Shown: positions 28,615-37,512 of the stretch, piece by piece
Numbering within the stretch: the first letter of the stretch is position 1
How the letters are laid out: each line of letters begins with the position of its first letter
Source: HGM04593 sp045630965
Lineage (GTDB): Bacteria; Bacteroidota; Bacteroidia; Bacteroidales; Bacteroidaceae
Length of the DNA stretch: 64,000 nucleotides
Direction of reading: 5' to 3'
Assembly (NCBI GenBank): GCA_045630965.1
Contig: JAZQTU010000030.1
Span: 62,001 to 126,000, forward strand
Made by a program: the position numbers and the translations under genes
Notes under the pieces: generated by a model
Database searches by the model: none
The model's input: the letters and a program-made list of their open reading frames with translations, nothing else
What the model was told of the DNA's origin: nothing

Positions 28615-28775
28615 GAACTATTGACAAAATAAGATACATACTGAACGTTTTGTTCCTTGTTTCAACGGTTGCAACATTCATCATGTGGGTGACCGACTGC
28701 AACATGTTCTTCTATGCAGGCATAACTGCTTTGACACTGAAGGTTCTTGAATTCATTCTGCGTTTCGTAAACTAA
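28611..28775 (+). CDS. 54-residue membrane peptide
   Basis: A short frame encoding MRTIDKIRYILNVLFLVSTV and onward, ending EFILRFVN. It has two hydrophobic stretches (about 9-27 and 33-52) joined by a short Asp/Cys/Asn turn, so it looks like a two-helix membrane protein. Its ATG overlaps the DUF4468 stop (ATGA), and the porin gene starts 11 nt after its stop, which supports translation inside this operon. I do not recognise a family. Confidence 0.72.
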   Translation: MRTIDKIRYILNVLFLVSTVATFIMWVTDCNMFFYAGITALTLKVLEFILRFVN

Positions 28776-28786
28776 ATCATTGAAGA

Positions 28787-30865
28787 ATGATAAGAAAATT
28801 CGTCACTCTGCTGATATGTTTGATTCCTGTTGCCATTTGGGGGCAGGTGGATGAACTGCACCAGCACGAAAGCGGCAACGAGACCGGTTTAGGCAGTGGC
28901 GAGGTTTTCAGCCCGTTCAGGAACAACCCCAAGGATTCTACCAAGAGCCAGCTTAAAGTGCCAATGGACATTCGCCAATGGCATGTAAACGAACACACTG
29001 GTGAGGTTATCCCGGTAAATGCCGACACCCTGCAGTTCATGTTCCAGAACTGGCATTTGACCGAAGGGGTAAACGGTGAGTACAACTTCCTTGGCAACAT
29101 GGGAACACCACGTGAGACAAGAATATTCTTCAACCGCCCTACAACGACCAAGTTCGATTTCATACAGCCGTATGACTATTTCTACCAACGTCCTGATGAG
29201 TTTTTCTTTGTAGACACCAAATCGCCATATACAAACCTTAGCTATCATTCCACCGGTAACAGGATGAATGGTGACGACCGTTTCAGGGCATACTTCTCTA
29301 CAAATGCTGGAAAGAAGTTCGGTATTGGTTTCCTCATCGATTACCTGTACGCACGCGGACGCTATGACAAGCAGGCCACTTCGCTTGTAAACTTTTCTAT
29401 CTTTTCATACTACAAGAGTGACCGTTACGACTATAACCTCCTCGCCAGCCACTACCGCATGAAACAGGCTGAAAACGGCGGTATAACGGATGACCGTTAC
29501 ATCACACGCCCCGAAGAGACCGACGGAATGAACAGCAGTTTCACCACGTCGGACATACCGGTACGCCTATACTATTCATGGAACAGAAACCACACGTGGG
29601 ACGGTTTCTTCACCCATGGATACAACATGGGATTCTACCGAGAGAAGTTGGTTGCCGACTCAACCGGGCTTGTCAAGGATTCCACAGAGACTGAGTTCAT
29701 ACGTGTGGCTCGCATAACCCACACTGCCAATGTTAAGTACAGAGAGCATGACTTTATAAACCATCGCCAAACAAACAACTACTACGCCGACACATACCTG
29801 CCTTTTGACTCGGTAGACGCTACAACGAACCTTGAAATAAAGAACAGGGTGGCACTTTCATTGTGCGAAGGATTCAGCCGATATGCTTTTGCCGATATCA
29901 GTGCATTTGCATCATATACATACAGGCGATATGGCCTGCCCGATACAACAGACACCGGTAATGAGTTCTTCAGAAACTACAACGAGAATATTTTATCGGT
30001 AGGTGGGTCTATATCAAGCTCGCAATACAAGCATATAAAATATGAAGTAAACGGCGAGACATCGCTCATTGGTGAGGAACTGGGAACATTCTCCATTGAC
30101 GGAAACATTGAATTCAACTTCAGCTTATGGAAAAGGGAAATGTTGTTGAAGGGAAATGCTTTCATAAAGAACAACCTACCGTCGTTCTATTACCGCCATT
30201 ACCATTCGGAGCATTTCTGGTGGGACAATGACCTCAACAAGGAGTTCAGGACACGCATTGAAGGTATTTTTGAGATACCGTCGTGGAGAACAAGAATAAG
30301 TGCGGGATTGGAGAATGTAAAGAACTACACATACATCGCCAATGAGTCATTGGCTTCGGGCGCGGCAGGCAGGTACTTGTGGCGTCTCAAGGCATGTCAG
30401 GCGCATGAGAATATACAGGTCTTCTCCGCAACGCTGAAGCAGGATTTCAAATTCAGCATATTCAACCTGAACACAGAAGTGACATACCAGCATAGCAGCA
30501 ACAAAGATGTTCTGCCATTGCCAATGATAAACGCATACGCCAACCTATTCCTCAAGTTCAGGATTGCCAAGGTGCTCAACACCGAAATTGGTGCCGATGC
30601 AAGATATTTCACAGAATATTATGCACCGGACTACTCCCCTGCTTTGGGACAGTTCGTCCAGCAGAACCCTGCAGACAGGATTGCAATAGGAAACTATCCA
30701 TTGGTAAGCGTGTATGCGAATTTCCTCTTGAAACAGGCTAGATTCTATGTTAAATACTACCATGCAAATGCGGGTACCGGCAACAGGCAATATTTCTTGG
30801 CGCCACACTACCCTATGAACCCGGCAATATTCTGCTTTGGCATTTCATGGAATTTCTTTAATTGA
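28787..30865 (+). CDS. Putative porin, large outer-membrane beta-barrel
   Basis: A 692-residue protein of the Bacteroidota putative porin family (Porin_10-like). Signal peptide 1-19 (ending IWG), then an N-terminal region of about 100 residues with WHVNEHTGEVIPVNADTLQ, then a long alternation of aromatic and polar strands typical of a barrel (YDYFYQRPDEFFFVDTKSPY, RISAGLENVKNYTYI). It ends CFGISWNFFN, and a terminal aromatic is usual for Bam substrates. The solute is unknown. It sits between the membrane peptide (11 nt) and the oxidoreductase (7 nt). Confidence 0.86.
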   Translation: MIRKFVTLLICLIPVAIWGQVDELHQHESGNETGLGSGEVFSPFRNNPKDSTKSQLKVPMDIRQWHVNEHTGEVIPVNADTLQFMFQNWHLTEGVNGEYNFLGNMGTPRETRIFFNRPTTTKFDFIQPYDYFYQRPDEFFFVDTKSPYTNLSYHSTGNRMNGDDRFRAYFSTNAGKKFGIGFLIDYLYARGRYDKQATSLVNFSIFSYYKSDRYDYNLLASHYRMKQAENGGITDDRYITRPEETDGMNSSFTTSDIPVRLYYSWNRNHTWDGFFTHGYNMGFYREKLVADSTGLVKDSTETEFIRVARITHTANVKYREHDFINHRQTNNYYADTYLPFDSVDATTNLEIKNRVALSLCEGFSRYAFADISAFASYTYRRYGLPDTTDTGNEFFRNYNENILSVGGSISSSQYKHIKYEVNGETSLIGEELGTFSIDGNIEFNFSLWKREMLLKGNAFIKNNLPSFYYRHYHSEHFWWDNDLNKEFRTRIEGIFEIPSWRTRISAGLENVKNYTYIANESLASGAAGRYLWRLKACQAHENIQVFSATLKQDFKFSIFNLNTEVTYQHSSNKDVLPLPMINAYANLFLKFRIAKVLNTEIGADARYFTEYYAPDYSPALGQFVQQNPADRIAIGNYPLVSVYANFLLKQARFYVKYYHANAGTGNRQYFLAPHYPMNPAIFCFGISWNFFN

Positions 30866-30872
30866 CGGCATT

Positions 30873-31853
30873 ATGGATGTTATGATAAAATGGGGCTTCA
30901 TCGGGTGTGGCGAAGCTACCGAAAAAAAGAGCGGACCGGCATTTCCCCTTGTAAAGGGTTCGGAGGTCGTGGCTGTAATGGGACGCGACAAGGAGAAGAC
31001 AAAGAACTATGCAAAACGTCATAACATCACGCATTGGTACACCGATGCGCAGGCACTCATAGATGACCCGGCTGTGAATGCTGTATATATCGCCACCCCA
31101 CCATCCTCACATGCAACATTTGCAATAATGGCAATGAAGGCCGGCAAGCCGGTGTATGTAGAGAAGCCTCTTGCAGCGAGCTACGAGGATTGTACACGAA
31201 TAAACCGTATTTCACGCGAAACGGGAGTCCCCTGTTTCGTGGCATACTACCGCCGATACCTGCCATACTTCATGAAAGTTAAGGAGTTGTTGCCCCAGAT
31301 TGGCAATGTGCTCAATGTACAGATACGTTTTGCCGTGCCACCGCGCGACCTTGACTACAACCGTGAGAACCTGCCATGGCGAGTTATACCGGACATTGCC
31401 GGTGGAGGATACTTCTATGACCTTGCTCCTCACCAGATTGACCTGCTTCAGGAGATGTTCGGCTGCATACTGCATGTTGAAGGATTTGCTACAAACCGTG
31501 GAGGCATGTACAAAGCCGAAGATACTGTCAGCGCCTGTTTCAAGTTCGATTCCGGCATACCGGGTTCCGGTTCATGGTGTTTCGTTTCGGACGAGTCTTC
31601 AAAAGAGGACCACATAGAGATTTTCGGCAGCAAAGGATGCATCAAGTTCTCGGTTTTTACATTCGAGCCAATAGAGTTGCGTAATGCCGAAGGTACAAGA
31701 CACTTCAACATCCCCAACCCGCCATATGTACAATTACCGCTCATCAGAAATATTGTAGAGCACCTGCAGGGAAAGGGCACATGTACATGCGACAGCATAA
31801 GCGCTACACCAACAAACTGGGTTCTTGACAAGGTGCTTGGAAAAATCATATAA
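30873..31853 (+). CDS. Gfo/Idh/MocA-family oxidoreductase
   Basis: A predicted cytoplasmic NAD(P)-dependent sugar dehydrogenase or dehydratase-type enzyme of 326 residues. The Rossmann motif GFIGCGEAT follows the start, and the catalytic-lysine motif VEKPLA occurs near residue 95, preceded by YIATPPSSH. The C-terminal half has the alpha/beta fold of the family with YDLAPHQIDLL. ATG at 30873 (MDVMIKWG) lies 7 nt after the porin stop; ATG at 30882 is an alternative. The sugar or cyclitol substrate cannot be told. The stop is followed after 1 nt by the DUF4421 gene. Confidence 0.92.
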   Translation: MDVMIKWGFIGCGEATEKKSGPAFPLVKGSEVVAVMGRDKEKTKNYAKRHNITHWYTDAQALIDDPAVNAVYIATPPSSHATFAIMAMKAGKPVYVEKPLAASYEDCTRINRISRETGVPCFVAYYRRYLPYFMKVKELLPQIGNVLNVQIRFAVPPRDLDYNRENLPWRVIPDIAGGGYFYDLAPHQIDLLQEMFGCILHVEGFATNRGGMYKAEDTVSACFKFDSGIPGSGSWCFVSDESSKEDHIEIFGSKGCIKFSVFTFEPIELRNAEGTRHFNIPNPPYVQLPLIRNIVEHLQGKGTCTCDSISATPTNWVLDKVLGKII

Positions 31854-31854
31854 A

Positions 31855-32952
31855 ATGGCGAAGAGCGGAATAAAAAAGAGTGCCAAATTACACAAAAGAG
31901 CTTTTTGGGTTCTTCTGCTGTTGACAGCCATGCCTTTTTCATCAAAAGGCATGAATCATTATATGCAAGACTGCATTGAAAACCAGGAAACGGCTAATGT
32001 AAAGAAAAATAACCTCTTTTGGAAGGTTGTAAATTTTGTAGACAGGCTGATTGAACAGGACACCTTTTATGTATCCCCGAACAAATACAACCTGACAATT
32101 ACTCCGCAATATACGTTCGGGTATGAATATTACCGTTTTGCAACAGAGGACAAAAAGCAGAGCATAACGATAAGCCCGACAACCAACAACAAGATTGGTG
32201 TAGGCTTCGGATGGAGATGGCTATCAGCCGGCTACAGTTTCACCCTTGACAATATACAGCCGGAGTTTGACATGGAGTTGAACCTCTACTGCTCAAGAGC
32301 CGGGCTGGAGCTGTTCTACCGTAAACGAAGTGACGGATTCAAGATACGTGGCCTCAAAGGCTTCTACGAAGACAACAAACCTATCACAGGATATAATGCG
32401 GACTTCAACGGGCTGACTACTTCGCAGATTGGCGCCAATGCCTTTTATGTATTCAATTACAGGAAATTCTCTTTTCCTGCGGCATTCAGCCACTCCACAA
32501 ACCAACGCGTAAATGCCGGCTCGTTCATTCTTGGATTGAGCTACAATGAGCAGAAGTTCATGTTCGACCACACACAGATTGACCCAAGAATAGAGTCACT
32601 GATGAGCCCTGAATTACGATTCAAGAATGTCGATTACAAGGATTTCAGTATCAGTTTCGGATACAGCTACAACTGGGTTTTTGCAAAGAATTTCGTTGCC
32701 AACATTTCGGCTTCACCGTCTGTAGGATACAAGAACACCTCGCTGAAGTTCTACAACAGCAAGGAGTTCATATCAAATATCAATTTCGACCTTATATTGC
32801 GCCTGGCTCTGGTATACAACAACGGAAGGTACTACGCAGGAACATCACTTGTATCACACACCTATTCCTACAACAAGCCTTCGCTCTCCATCATCAACGG
32901 ATTCGGATACCTCAAGGTTTATGCCGGCTTCAATTTCTGGCGCAAGAAGTGA
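31855..32952 (+). CDS. DUF4421-domain outer-membrane protein
   Basis: A 365-residue protein of unknown function. The basic N-terminus is followed by a hydrophobic signal (about 15-33, WVLLLLTAMPFSSKG). The remainder has the beta-barrel-like pattern of DUF4421, with YNLTITPQYTFGYEYYRF, KIGVGFGWRWLSAGYSF and the end KVYAGFNFWRKK. ATG at 31855 is used since it follows the oxidoreductase stop by 1 nt. It closes the rightward run and ends 6 nt before a convergent porin gene; no terminator hairpin was seen between them. Confidence 0.85.
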   Translation: MAKSGIKKSAKLHKRAFWVLLLLTAMPFSSKGMNHYMQDCIENQETANVKKNNLFWKVVNFVDRLIEQDTFYVSPNKYNLTITPQYTFGYEYYRFATEDKKQSITISPTTNNKIGVGFGWRWLSAGYSFTLDNIQPEFDMELNLYCSRAGLELFYRKRSDGFKIRGLKGFYEDNKPITGYNADFNGLTTSQIGANAFYVFNYRKFSFPAAFSHSTNQRVNAGSFILGLSYNEQKFMFDHTQIDPRIESLMSPELRFKNVDYKDFSISFGYSYNWVFAKNFVANISASPSVGYKNTSLKFYNSKEFISNINFDLILRLALVYNNGRYYAGTSLVSHTYSYNKPSLSIINGFGYLKVYAGFNFWRKK

Positions 32953-32958
32953 CATCTA

Positions 32959-34491
32959 TCAGAAACGGACACCGATACCGGCAACAACGGTATGCGCGTT
33001 GCTCCTTACCGATGCTCCAGGATTATAGACTTCCATATCATAATATGGGTAGAAGTCGGCCTTCTGTGTCTGGAACATGTACGCAATATCAAAATAGAAC
33101 GACTTGGCGGCATATCCCAAACCTAATGTTGCGATATTCTTGCTATACTTGTTCATATAGTCTGTTGAGGTATCTGTTATGGCAGCATTGTCCATGAACT
33201 TGCACGCATCTTTGTTGAATGGCGCTGAGATATAGTTGTATCCTGCACGCAAAGCCACCTTCTTGATATTGAATTCAGCACCGGCACGCAGAGTGTGCTG
33301 CAGTTTCAGATTGTACATTATCTCCTCGTTCTGTGCCACACCCATGTCCGTCCTGTCCGAGAAGGAGGTTTTTGTAAGGTTTGAGTACTCATATTCGGCA
33401 TTGAGCGCAAGGAAATTACCGAATGTATATGATGCAGCTGCGCCAAAACGCCAAGGGGTCTTCAATCGGTATGCAATGCGCAAGCTCTCGCCATAACAAT
33501 CTTCATTCAAAGTGCTGAACTCGCTGCCGCCAGGTCCAATCATTGTTGCCGAAGAGTAATCGGTCAACGAATAGGATACAGGGGTGTGAACCGAAAAGGC
33601 AACTTTGAACGGTGAATACTTAAACGGGCGTACAATTGCACCGAGTTTGAAGTCTACTCCCGAACCGCTTACACTGTAGTCATTCTCAAGGGTATATATA
33701 TAGCCGTAATCATCGCTTTCATAATATCTTGAATAACGCGAATAATCGACGATGTGAAACCCTAAAGTTGCACCTATATATACACGATCCTCAATATTGA
33801 ACGACAGGTTGATGTCTGTTACATTCACACCACCACGCTGTTCGGAATAGTATCCGGCATAGTTTGGATAGTACACAACCTCTTCCTCTAATGGATGACC
33901 GCTGGGAAACACAAGAAAATTGCTGTCTGCATCACATATGTCAACATCTGCGGCAAGCAAAGCGAGCCAGTTGTGGTTGAAACTGCTGTATGAGTCGGCT
34001 GTAATTCCGTTAATATCAAAAGGCGAGCTCATATACAAGTCGTTTATAATATACTGCTGTGAAAAGCCGTCAGGGTTGCCACTCATATTGAAATTACCCC
34101 TCATATTACCTTTACGGCGATAGTTGATACCGAAGTTCACGAATTTAAGCGGTGATGCTTCAATTTCGTTGGCGAGCAGAAAGCCTACATTGCTAAGTTC
34201 TGTACCGTCATAACTCTTTTTTTCCATGTTACCCATGAAAGTTGCATTGCTGTTAACAATATCATAAGCACCGGAAATGTAGAAGTCGTTAGAACGGTAT
34301 ACAGCAGTTCCGGCAGGGTTGGTTCCCATGACTGACAGGTTACCTCCAAGGGCACTCATAGAGCCGCCCATGCCGACAAAACGTGCTGTACCGGCAGGAT
34401 CATTATCAAGCAGATTTGTTATATTGTACATATTCTGCGAGTTGAGAGTCAAAGGCAGAATAAACAGAAGAGTATATATTATACGTTTCAT
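32959..34491 (-). CDS. FadL/TodX-like outer-membrane transport protein
   Basis: A 510-residue predicted outer-membrane channel for hydrophobic compounds (OmpP1/FadL group). Signal peptide 1-18 (ending LNS), then the FadL-like hatch opening YNITNLLDNDPAGTARFVGM and GGNLSVMGTNPAGTAVYRS. Many amphipathic strands follow, ending VVAGIGVRF with a terminal Phe. ATG at 34491 is used because the longer version needs a TTG. The Tyr-rich secreted protein gene ends 42 nt upstream. The solute is unknown. Confidence 0.87.
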   Translation of the reverse strand: MKRIIYTLLFILPLTLNSQNMYNITNLLDNDPAGTARFVGMGGSMSALGGNLSVMGTNPAGTAVYRSNDFYISGAYDIVNSNATFMGNMEKKSYDGTELSNVGFLLANEIEASPLKFVNFGINYRRKGNMRGNFNMSGNPDGFSQQYIINDLYMSSPFDINGITADSYSSFNHNWLALLAADVDICDADSNFLVFPSGHPLEEEVVYYPNYAGYYSEQRGGVNVTDINLSFNIEDRVYIGATLGFHIVDYSRYSRYYESDDYGYIYTLENDYSVSGSGVDFKLGAIVRPFKYSPFKVAFSVHTPVSYSLTDYSSATMIGPGGSEFSTLNEDCYGESLRIAYRLKTPWRFGAAASYTFGNFLALNAEYEYSNLTKTSFSDRTDMGVAQNEEIMYNLKLQHTLRAGAEFNIKKVALRAGYNYISAPFNKDACKFMDNAAITDTSTDYMNKYSKNIATLGLGYAAKSFYFDIAYMFQTQKADFYPYYDMEVYNPGASVRSNAHTVVAGIGVRF

Positions 34492-34533
34492 GATTTTCGT
34501 GTTTTTCACATTGTTCAAATAGAGGCTGTCTCA

Positions 34534-35757
34534 TCAACGGCGTGCTCCGCTTCTTGCTCCCGAACTAGAGCGGGAACTACCGCTGTTGCTACGCATGCTA
34601 CCCGATGATGAACGGCTGCTTGAAGATGATGAACTGCGCTGGCGTGTAATGCTTGTGCTGCTTGGGCGGTTATATTCGCCACTTGAAGAACTTTTGCTAC
34701 GGTAGTTGCTTCTGCTGTCACCATTCCTTGCCGGTTGCGAAGAGGTGTTACGCTGCTGGTTGGTACGTGCATTGGTTACTGCACCTCTCTGCTGGGAACT
34801 TCTTACATTGTTTGTATTTCCGCCGGAAACTGTTGTTGAACGGTTGGGCTGTTGTTTGCGTACACCCTGCACTGTTCCGTTGTTCTGACGGCTAGACGAT
34901 GTACTTACCGAGCCACGCTCCACTGTCTGACGCTGAACGCCGGTTGCACGGGCATCATTCCTGCGACTTGTTGTGTTCACCTGGCCATTAGAACCGGCAC
35001 GGACAGCCTGGTTGCCTGCAGGCCTTCCCGATACAGCATTGCCGCCACGGTTGGTAACTGCATTTCCGTTTACTCTACCACCTCTTCCTGAACTGTTTGT
35101 AGAAACATTGGGTACTCTCTTGCTTGGATTGTTCACAGGAATATCGGTCTGTACCTTATGCTTTGGACGCCATGAGTTGTGTGCAATATAAGGAGGATAA
35201 TAACCGCCATGAACATGATGATGGTTATTGTACCAGTGATATGAGGGATAGTGGTAGTTGTATCCCCAATAATAGTCGTTCCAATGGGCATATGGTCCGT
35301 AACATGTATTCCATGACCACCAGTTACTGTATGGTGTATACCCTATTCCGTGCCAGTAATAGAGAGGATTGTTATATGTAGGGTATATGTCAACGGTATA
35401 TCCATTGTCGTATATCATCCAGTCGTTTATACCGCAGTTGTATCGTAAGTCCCAATAGAGATTGCTGCCGAACAACCTTCCCGGGCTGCGGAAACGTACA
35501 ATGCGGGATGAATACATATAATCGTCATTGTCGTAGTATTCATAGGGCGCATTGGTGTAGTACACCTCTTCAGTGGCCTCCTCGGGAAGCACCTCGAAAC
35601 ACTCTACGTTGTCATACACATCGACAAAGCTGTTATCCATAGCACTGTTTTTCACAACTACCTTCTTTTCCTTTTTGGGAACAAAGTAGATATCGTCAAT
35701 CTGTGCTGAGGCAACAAATGGGAATGACATTATCAATGCGAAAAGTAACTTTTTCAT
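34534..35757 (-). CDS. Secreted Tyr/His/Trp-rich protein with low-complexity Ser/Arg/Asn tail
   Basis: A 407-residue exported protein (signal peptide 1-18, ending ASA) that I do not recognise as a named family. Residues 60-195 are extremely rich in Tyr, Trp, His and Asn (WNDYYWGYNYHYPSYHWYNN, HHHVHGGYYPPY). Residues 200-407 are low complexity (Asn, Gln, Arg, Thr, then Ser/Arg), positively charged and probably disordered. The composition suits an envelope matrix, metal-binding or nucleic acid-binding role, but none is shown. It is probably transcribed ahead of the FadL-like gene from a promoter with -7 element TACTTTCG at 35795-35788. Confidence 0.82.
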   Translation of the reverse strand: MKKLLFALIMSFPFVASAQIDDIYFVPKKEKKVVVKNSAMDNSFVDVYDNVECFEVLPEEATEEVYYTNAPYEYYDNDDYMYSSRIVRFRSPGRLFGSNLYWDLRYNCGINDWMIYDNGYTVDIYPTYNNPLYYWHGIGYTPYSNWWSWNTCYGPYAHWNDYYWGYNYHYPSYHWYNNHHHVHGGYYPPYIAHNSWRPKHKVQTDIPVNNPSKRVPNVSTNSSGRGGRVNGNAVTNRGGNAVSGRPAGNQAVRAGSNGQVNTTSRRNDARATGVQRQTVERGSVSTSSSRQNNGTVQGVRKQQPNRSTTVSGGNTNNVRSSQQRGAVTNARTNQQRNTSSQPARNGDSRSNYRSKSSSSGEYNRPSSTSITRQRSSSSSSSRSSSGSMRSNSGSSRSSSGARSGARR

Positions 35758-35817
35758 GGCTATATATTTTTCCTGTTATTCACGATACGAAAGTAGTCAC
35801 AATAAAATGCAAAAAAC

Positions 35818-35852
35818 AGGGAAAATCCCTACAAAACAGAAGGATTTTCCCT
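35818..35852 (-). terminator. Terminator of the ilv operon
   Basis: Stem AGGGAAAATCC / GGATTTTCCCT (35818-35828 with 35842-35852), followed leftward by TGTTTTTTG. It begins 53 nt after the ilvC stop. Confidence 0.75.
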
Positions 35853-35905
35853 ATTTATCATTTATATGTTATGAAGGCAATTCTACGTTGCCTACATTGG
35901 TGATA

Positions 35906-36949
35906 TTACTTGTTTTCAGGACGAAGCTGACGAACGACCTCTGCTGTGCGCCACATTTCGCTTTCACGCAAAGCCTTCAACTCTTCGTTGAGTTTCTCAC
36001 GATAGTCGGGCTGTGAGTTTGAATCGATAGACACCTGTGCTTCGTTACCGCTCTTTACAGATTCGTACAACTGATACATAACAGGCTTGATTGCATCGTG
36101 GAAAGGAGTCATCCAGTCAAGAGCACCGCGCTGAGCTGTTGTTGAGCAGTTTGCATACATCCAGTCCATACCCTTTGCTGCAACAAGTGGCATAAGAGAC
36201 TGAGTAAGCTCCTCAACTGTCTCATTGAATGCTTCTGAAGGTGTGTGACCGTTCTCACGGAGAACCTCATATTGTGCAAGGAAGAGACCCTGAACTGCGC
36301 CCATGAGTGAACCACGCTCACCTGTAAGGTCAGAAACAGCCTCACGCTGGAATGTGGTCTCAAAGAGATAACCTGAACCGATACCTACTCCGAATGCCAA
36401 TACACGCTCAAGTGCCTTACCTGTAGCGTCCTGATGTATTGCGTATGATGCGTTCAAACCACGTCCCTCGAGGAACATTGTACGCAAAGATGTACCAGAA
36501 CCCTTTGGAGCAACCATAATTACGTCAACATCTGCTGGAGGAACAATACCTGTTCTGTCGTTCCAGTTGATACCGAAGCCGTGTGAGAAGTAAAGAGCCT
36601 TGCCAGTTGTCATGAAATCCTTGATTTTTGGCCATACTGCAATCTGAGCAGCATCTGACAACAACATGCAAACGATTGTACCGCGCTGAGCTGCCTCCTC
36701 GATAGAGAAGAGTGTCTCACCTGGAACCCAACCGTCGATTACAGCCTTGTCATATGTTGCACCCTCACGCTGACCTACGATTACATTGAAACCGTTGTCA
36801 CGCAAGTTGCATGCCTGACCAGGACCCTGAACACCATAACCAAGAACTGCGATAACCTCATCTTTCAAAATTTCGCGAGCCTTCTCAAGTGGGAACTCGC
36901 TTGAAGTAATAACGTTCTCTATCACTCCACCAAAATTCATTTCTGCCAT
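35906..36949 (-). CDS. ilvC: Ketol-acid reductoisomerase
   Basis: Second enzyme of valine/leucine/isoleucine synthesis: it isomerises and reduces acetolactate to dihydroxyisovalerate with NAD(P)H. The 347-residue protein is class I-like, with nucleotide-binding VLGYGVQGPGQACNLRDNG and catalytic-domain features SDLTGERG and the Glu-rich helices that bind Mg. The DLxGER motif is intact. It is the last gene of ilvD-ilvB-ilvN-ilvC, 6 nt after ilvN. Confidence 0.96.
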   Translation of the reverse strand: MAEMNFGGVIENVITSSEFPLEKAREILKDEVIAVLGYGVQGPGQACNLRDNGFNVIVGQREGATYDKAVIDGWVPGETLFSIEEAAQRGTIVCMLLSDAAQIAVWPKIKDFMTTGKALYFSHGFGINWNDRTGIVPPADVDVIMVAPKGSGTSLRTMFLEGRGLNASYAIHQDATGKALERVLAFGVGIGSGYLFETTFQREAVSDLTGERGSLMGAVQGLFLAQYEVLRENGHTPSEAFNETVEELTQSLMPLVAAKGMDWMYANCSTTAQRGALDWMTPFHDAIKPVMYQLYESVKSGNEAQVSIDSNSQPDYREKLNEELKALRESEMWRTAEVVRQLRPENK

Positions 36950-36955
36950 AATTAA

Positions 36956-37507
36956 TTATTTTTTTATTGGTTTTCTTTTATAGTCTTCATTGAAAAGCAG
37001 TTCTGTAAGATTCTCTATCGAATCGCGCGGAACAGCTACACGTCCCGACTTTACAAACTGTAACATACACTGCTGTGCCACAAACTCATTGTACAAATCT
37101 ACAATGACTCCTGTTGAACCGGTCTTCTCCACAACGGTATAGTTCGCATTCATCTCTATCACATGCGCTCCGTTATGACGTATCAGTTTCGATATCTTGT
37201 TATTCTCAAGAATCTTGGGAGTTGACAACTTGTAGAGTGCAACCTCCTGATAGAATATCTCACTGTCGACATAATATTCAGCCTTGAGGACATCGACCTT
37301 CTTTTCGATACGCTTTGTCACCTTGTGTATCGAATCCTCTTCGCCCCATAGAGAGATTGTGTAACGGTGAACTCCCTCGACCGAAGATGATGACGCTGTA
37401 ATGGTGTCGATGTTCATCATTCGGCGTGTGAACTCTGCCGTAACCTGATTCAACATACCGGCAATATTTTCGGTATATATGATAATTGTATATAGTTTCT
37501 TGTCCAT
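36956..37507 (-). CDS. ilvN: Acetolactate synthase, small regulatory subunit
   Basis: Regulatory partner of IlvB, 183 residues, with an N-terminal ACT domain that usually binds valine for feedback inhibition. The start MDKKLYTIIIYTENIAGMLN has the ACT beta-strand and turn, and a C-terminal ALS_ss_C-like domain follows (about 85-170). It lies 5 nt after ilvB. Some Bacteroides operons carry an acyl-ACP thioesterase gene between this gene and ilvC; here it is absent. Confidence 0.93.
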   Translation of the reverse strand: MDKKLYTIIIYTENIAGMLNQVTAEFTRRMMNIDTITASSSSVEGVHRYTISLWGEEDSIHKVTKRIEKKVDVLKAEYYVDSEIFYQEVALYKLSTPKILENNKISKLIRHNGAHVIEMNANYTVVEKTGSTGVIVDLYNEFVAQQCMLQFVKSGRVAVPRDSIENLTELLFNEDYKRKPIKK

Positions 37508-37512
37508 AGCGA

